A DNA stretch of 5,853 bases from assembly GCA_946059285.1 (NCBI GenBank), contig CAMGMW010000081.1:1-5853 (forward strand), given 5' to 3'. Origin of the DNA: an uncultured Clostridia bacterium (GTDB taxonomy: Bacteria > Bacillota_A > Clostridia > Oscillospirales > Oscillospiraceae). The notes under the pieces were generated by a model. That model did not search any database. It had not been told where the DNA came from and saw only the letters and a program-made list of their open reading frames with translations. The position numbers and the translations under genes were made by a program. Position 1 is the stretch's first letter, and each line of letters begins with the position of its first letter. Of this stretch, positions 5,670 to 5,853 are shown in pieces.

Positions 5670-5692
5670 TGACCGGTCAGCCGGGGCTTTTC
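5660..5692 (+). terminator. Terminator of the sigK-DUF5662 unit, overlapping the stop codon
   Basis: CCCCGACTGA (5660-5669) and TCAGCCGGGG (5677-5686) form a 10-bp stem with one A-C mismatch and a 7-base loop, followed by CTTTTC. The TGA stop of the preceding gene is the end of the left arm. The T tract is short, so efficiency may be modest. The inner TGACCGGTCA (5670-5679) is itself a perfect palindrome and a competing fold. Confidence 0.7.
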
Positions 5693-5853
5693 ATACCTTC
5701 ATACTGTAAAAATGTGGCTACGCATATGCGAAATCATGAAATAAGAAAAATGTATCGTTCGTTGATTGGCATAAGCACTGCTCGCTTAACGGCTTGCTGA
5801 CAGAGACGAATTGCTTACGCTCTGATAGGTCATGTCAGCCTGATTCAACACAA
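5693..5853. other. Gene-free end of window with small palindromes
   Basis: No frame longer than a few dozen codons on either strand carries a ribosome binding site or recognisable protein. Visible structures are the 10-bp palindrome CGCATATGCG (5721-5730), a bulged hairpin CAGAG(A)CG...CGCTCTG (5801-5824), and a wider pairing of GGC...TGACA (5791-5802) with TGTCAGCC (5833-5840). A reverse-strand frame open from the window edge ends in TAA at 5788-5786 and could be the tail of a convergent gene, but 21 codons cannot settle this. Confidence 0.5.

Noticed and set aside
1..5853. CRISPR array, tRNA, rRNA or insertion sequence with transposase
   Set aside because: No regularly spaced direct repeats, no tRNA- or rRNA-like conserved sequences, and no transposase motifs were seen.

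Overview
The window looks like a chromosomal housekeeping region of an endospore-forming, Gram-positive anaerobe of the Clostridia, plausibly near the Oscillospiraceae/Ruminococcaceae. The reasons are strong GGAGG-type ribosome binding sites, the Asp23-nusB-xseA-xseB-ispA order known from Firmicutes, and an intact gene for the late mother-cell sporulation sigma factor SigK. The family-level placement is inference. Every gene found lies on the + strand.

Positions 1-510: a possible extended -10 promoter, an Asp23/Gls24-family gene (94-474), and a clean rho-independent terminator (481-508). Positions 511-678: a gene-free stretch almost filled by a roughly 139-bp imperfect inverted repeat (513-651). 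It carries two perfect hairpins plus further pairing between its two arms, and it is the least explained structure in the window.

Positions 679-4344: a tightly packed operon of nusB, a divergent Kae1/TsaD-like paralog, xseA, xseB and ispA, each gene overlapping the next by 1 to 17 bases. It joins transcription antitermination, a probable sugar-kinase-fold enzyme, both subunits of exonuclease VII, and the C15 prenyl diphosphate synthase. In Bacillus subtilis the same order has folD between nusB and xseA and dxs after ispA. Here the Kae1-like gene holds the folD place, and sigK follows instead of dxs.

Positions 4345-5692: after a 59-bp gap comes sigK, encoding a pro-sigma-K with a hydrophobic pro-sequence and no interrupting element. 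Twelve bases later is a DUF5662-like gene with a conserved histidine/aspartate pattern, probably cotranscribed with sigK, and then a terminator overlapping its stop codon. Positions 5693-5853 hold no gene that I can support, only small palindromes and a weak promoter-like match.

I see no clearly new multi-gene system. The points most worth following up are the palindromic element ahead of nusB, the pairing of the DUF5662 gene with sigK, and the Kae1 paralog.
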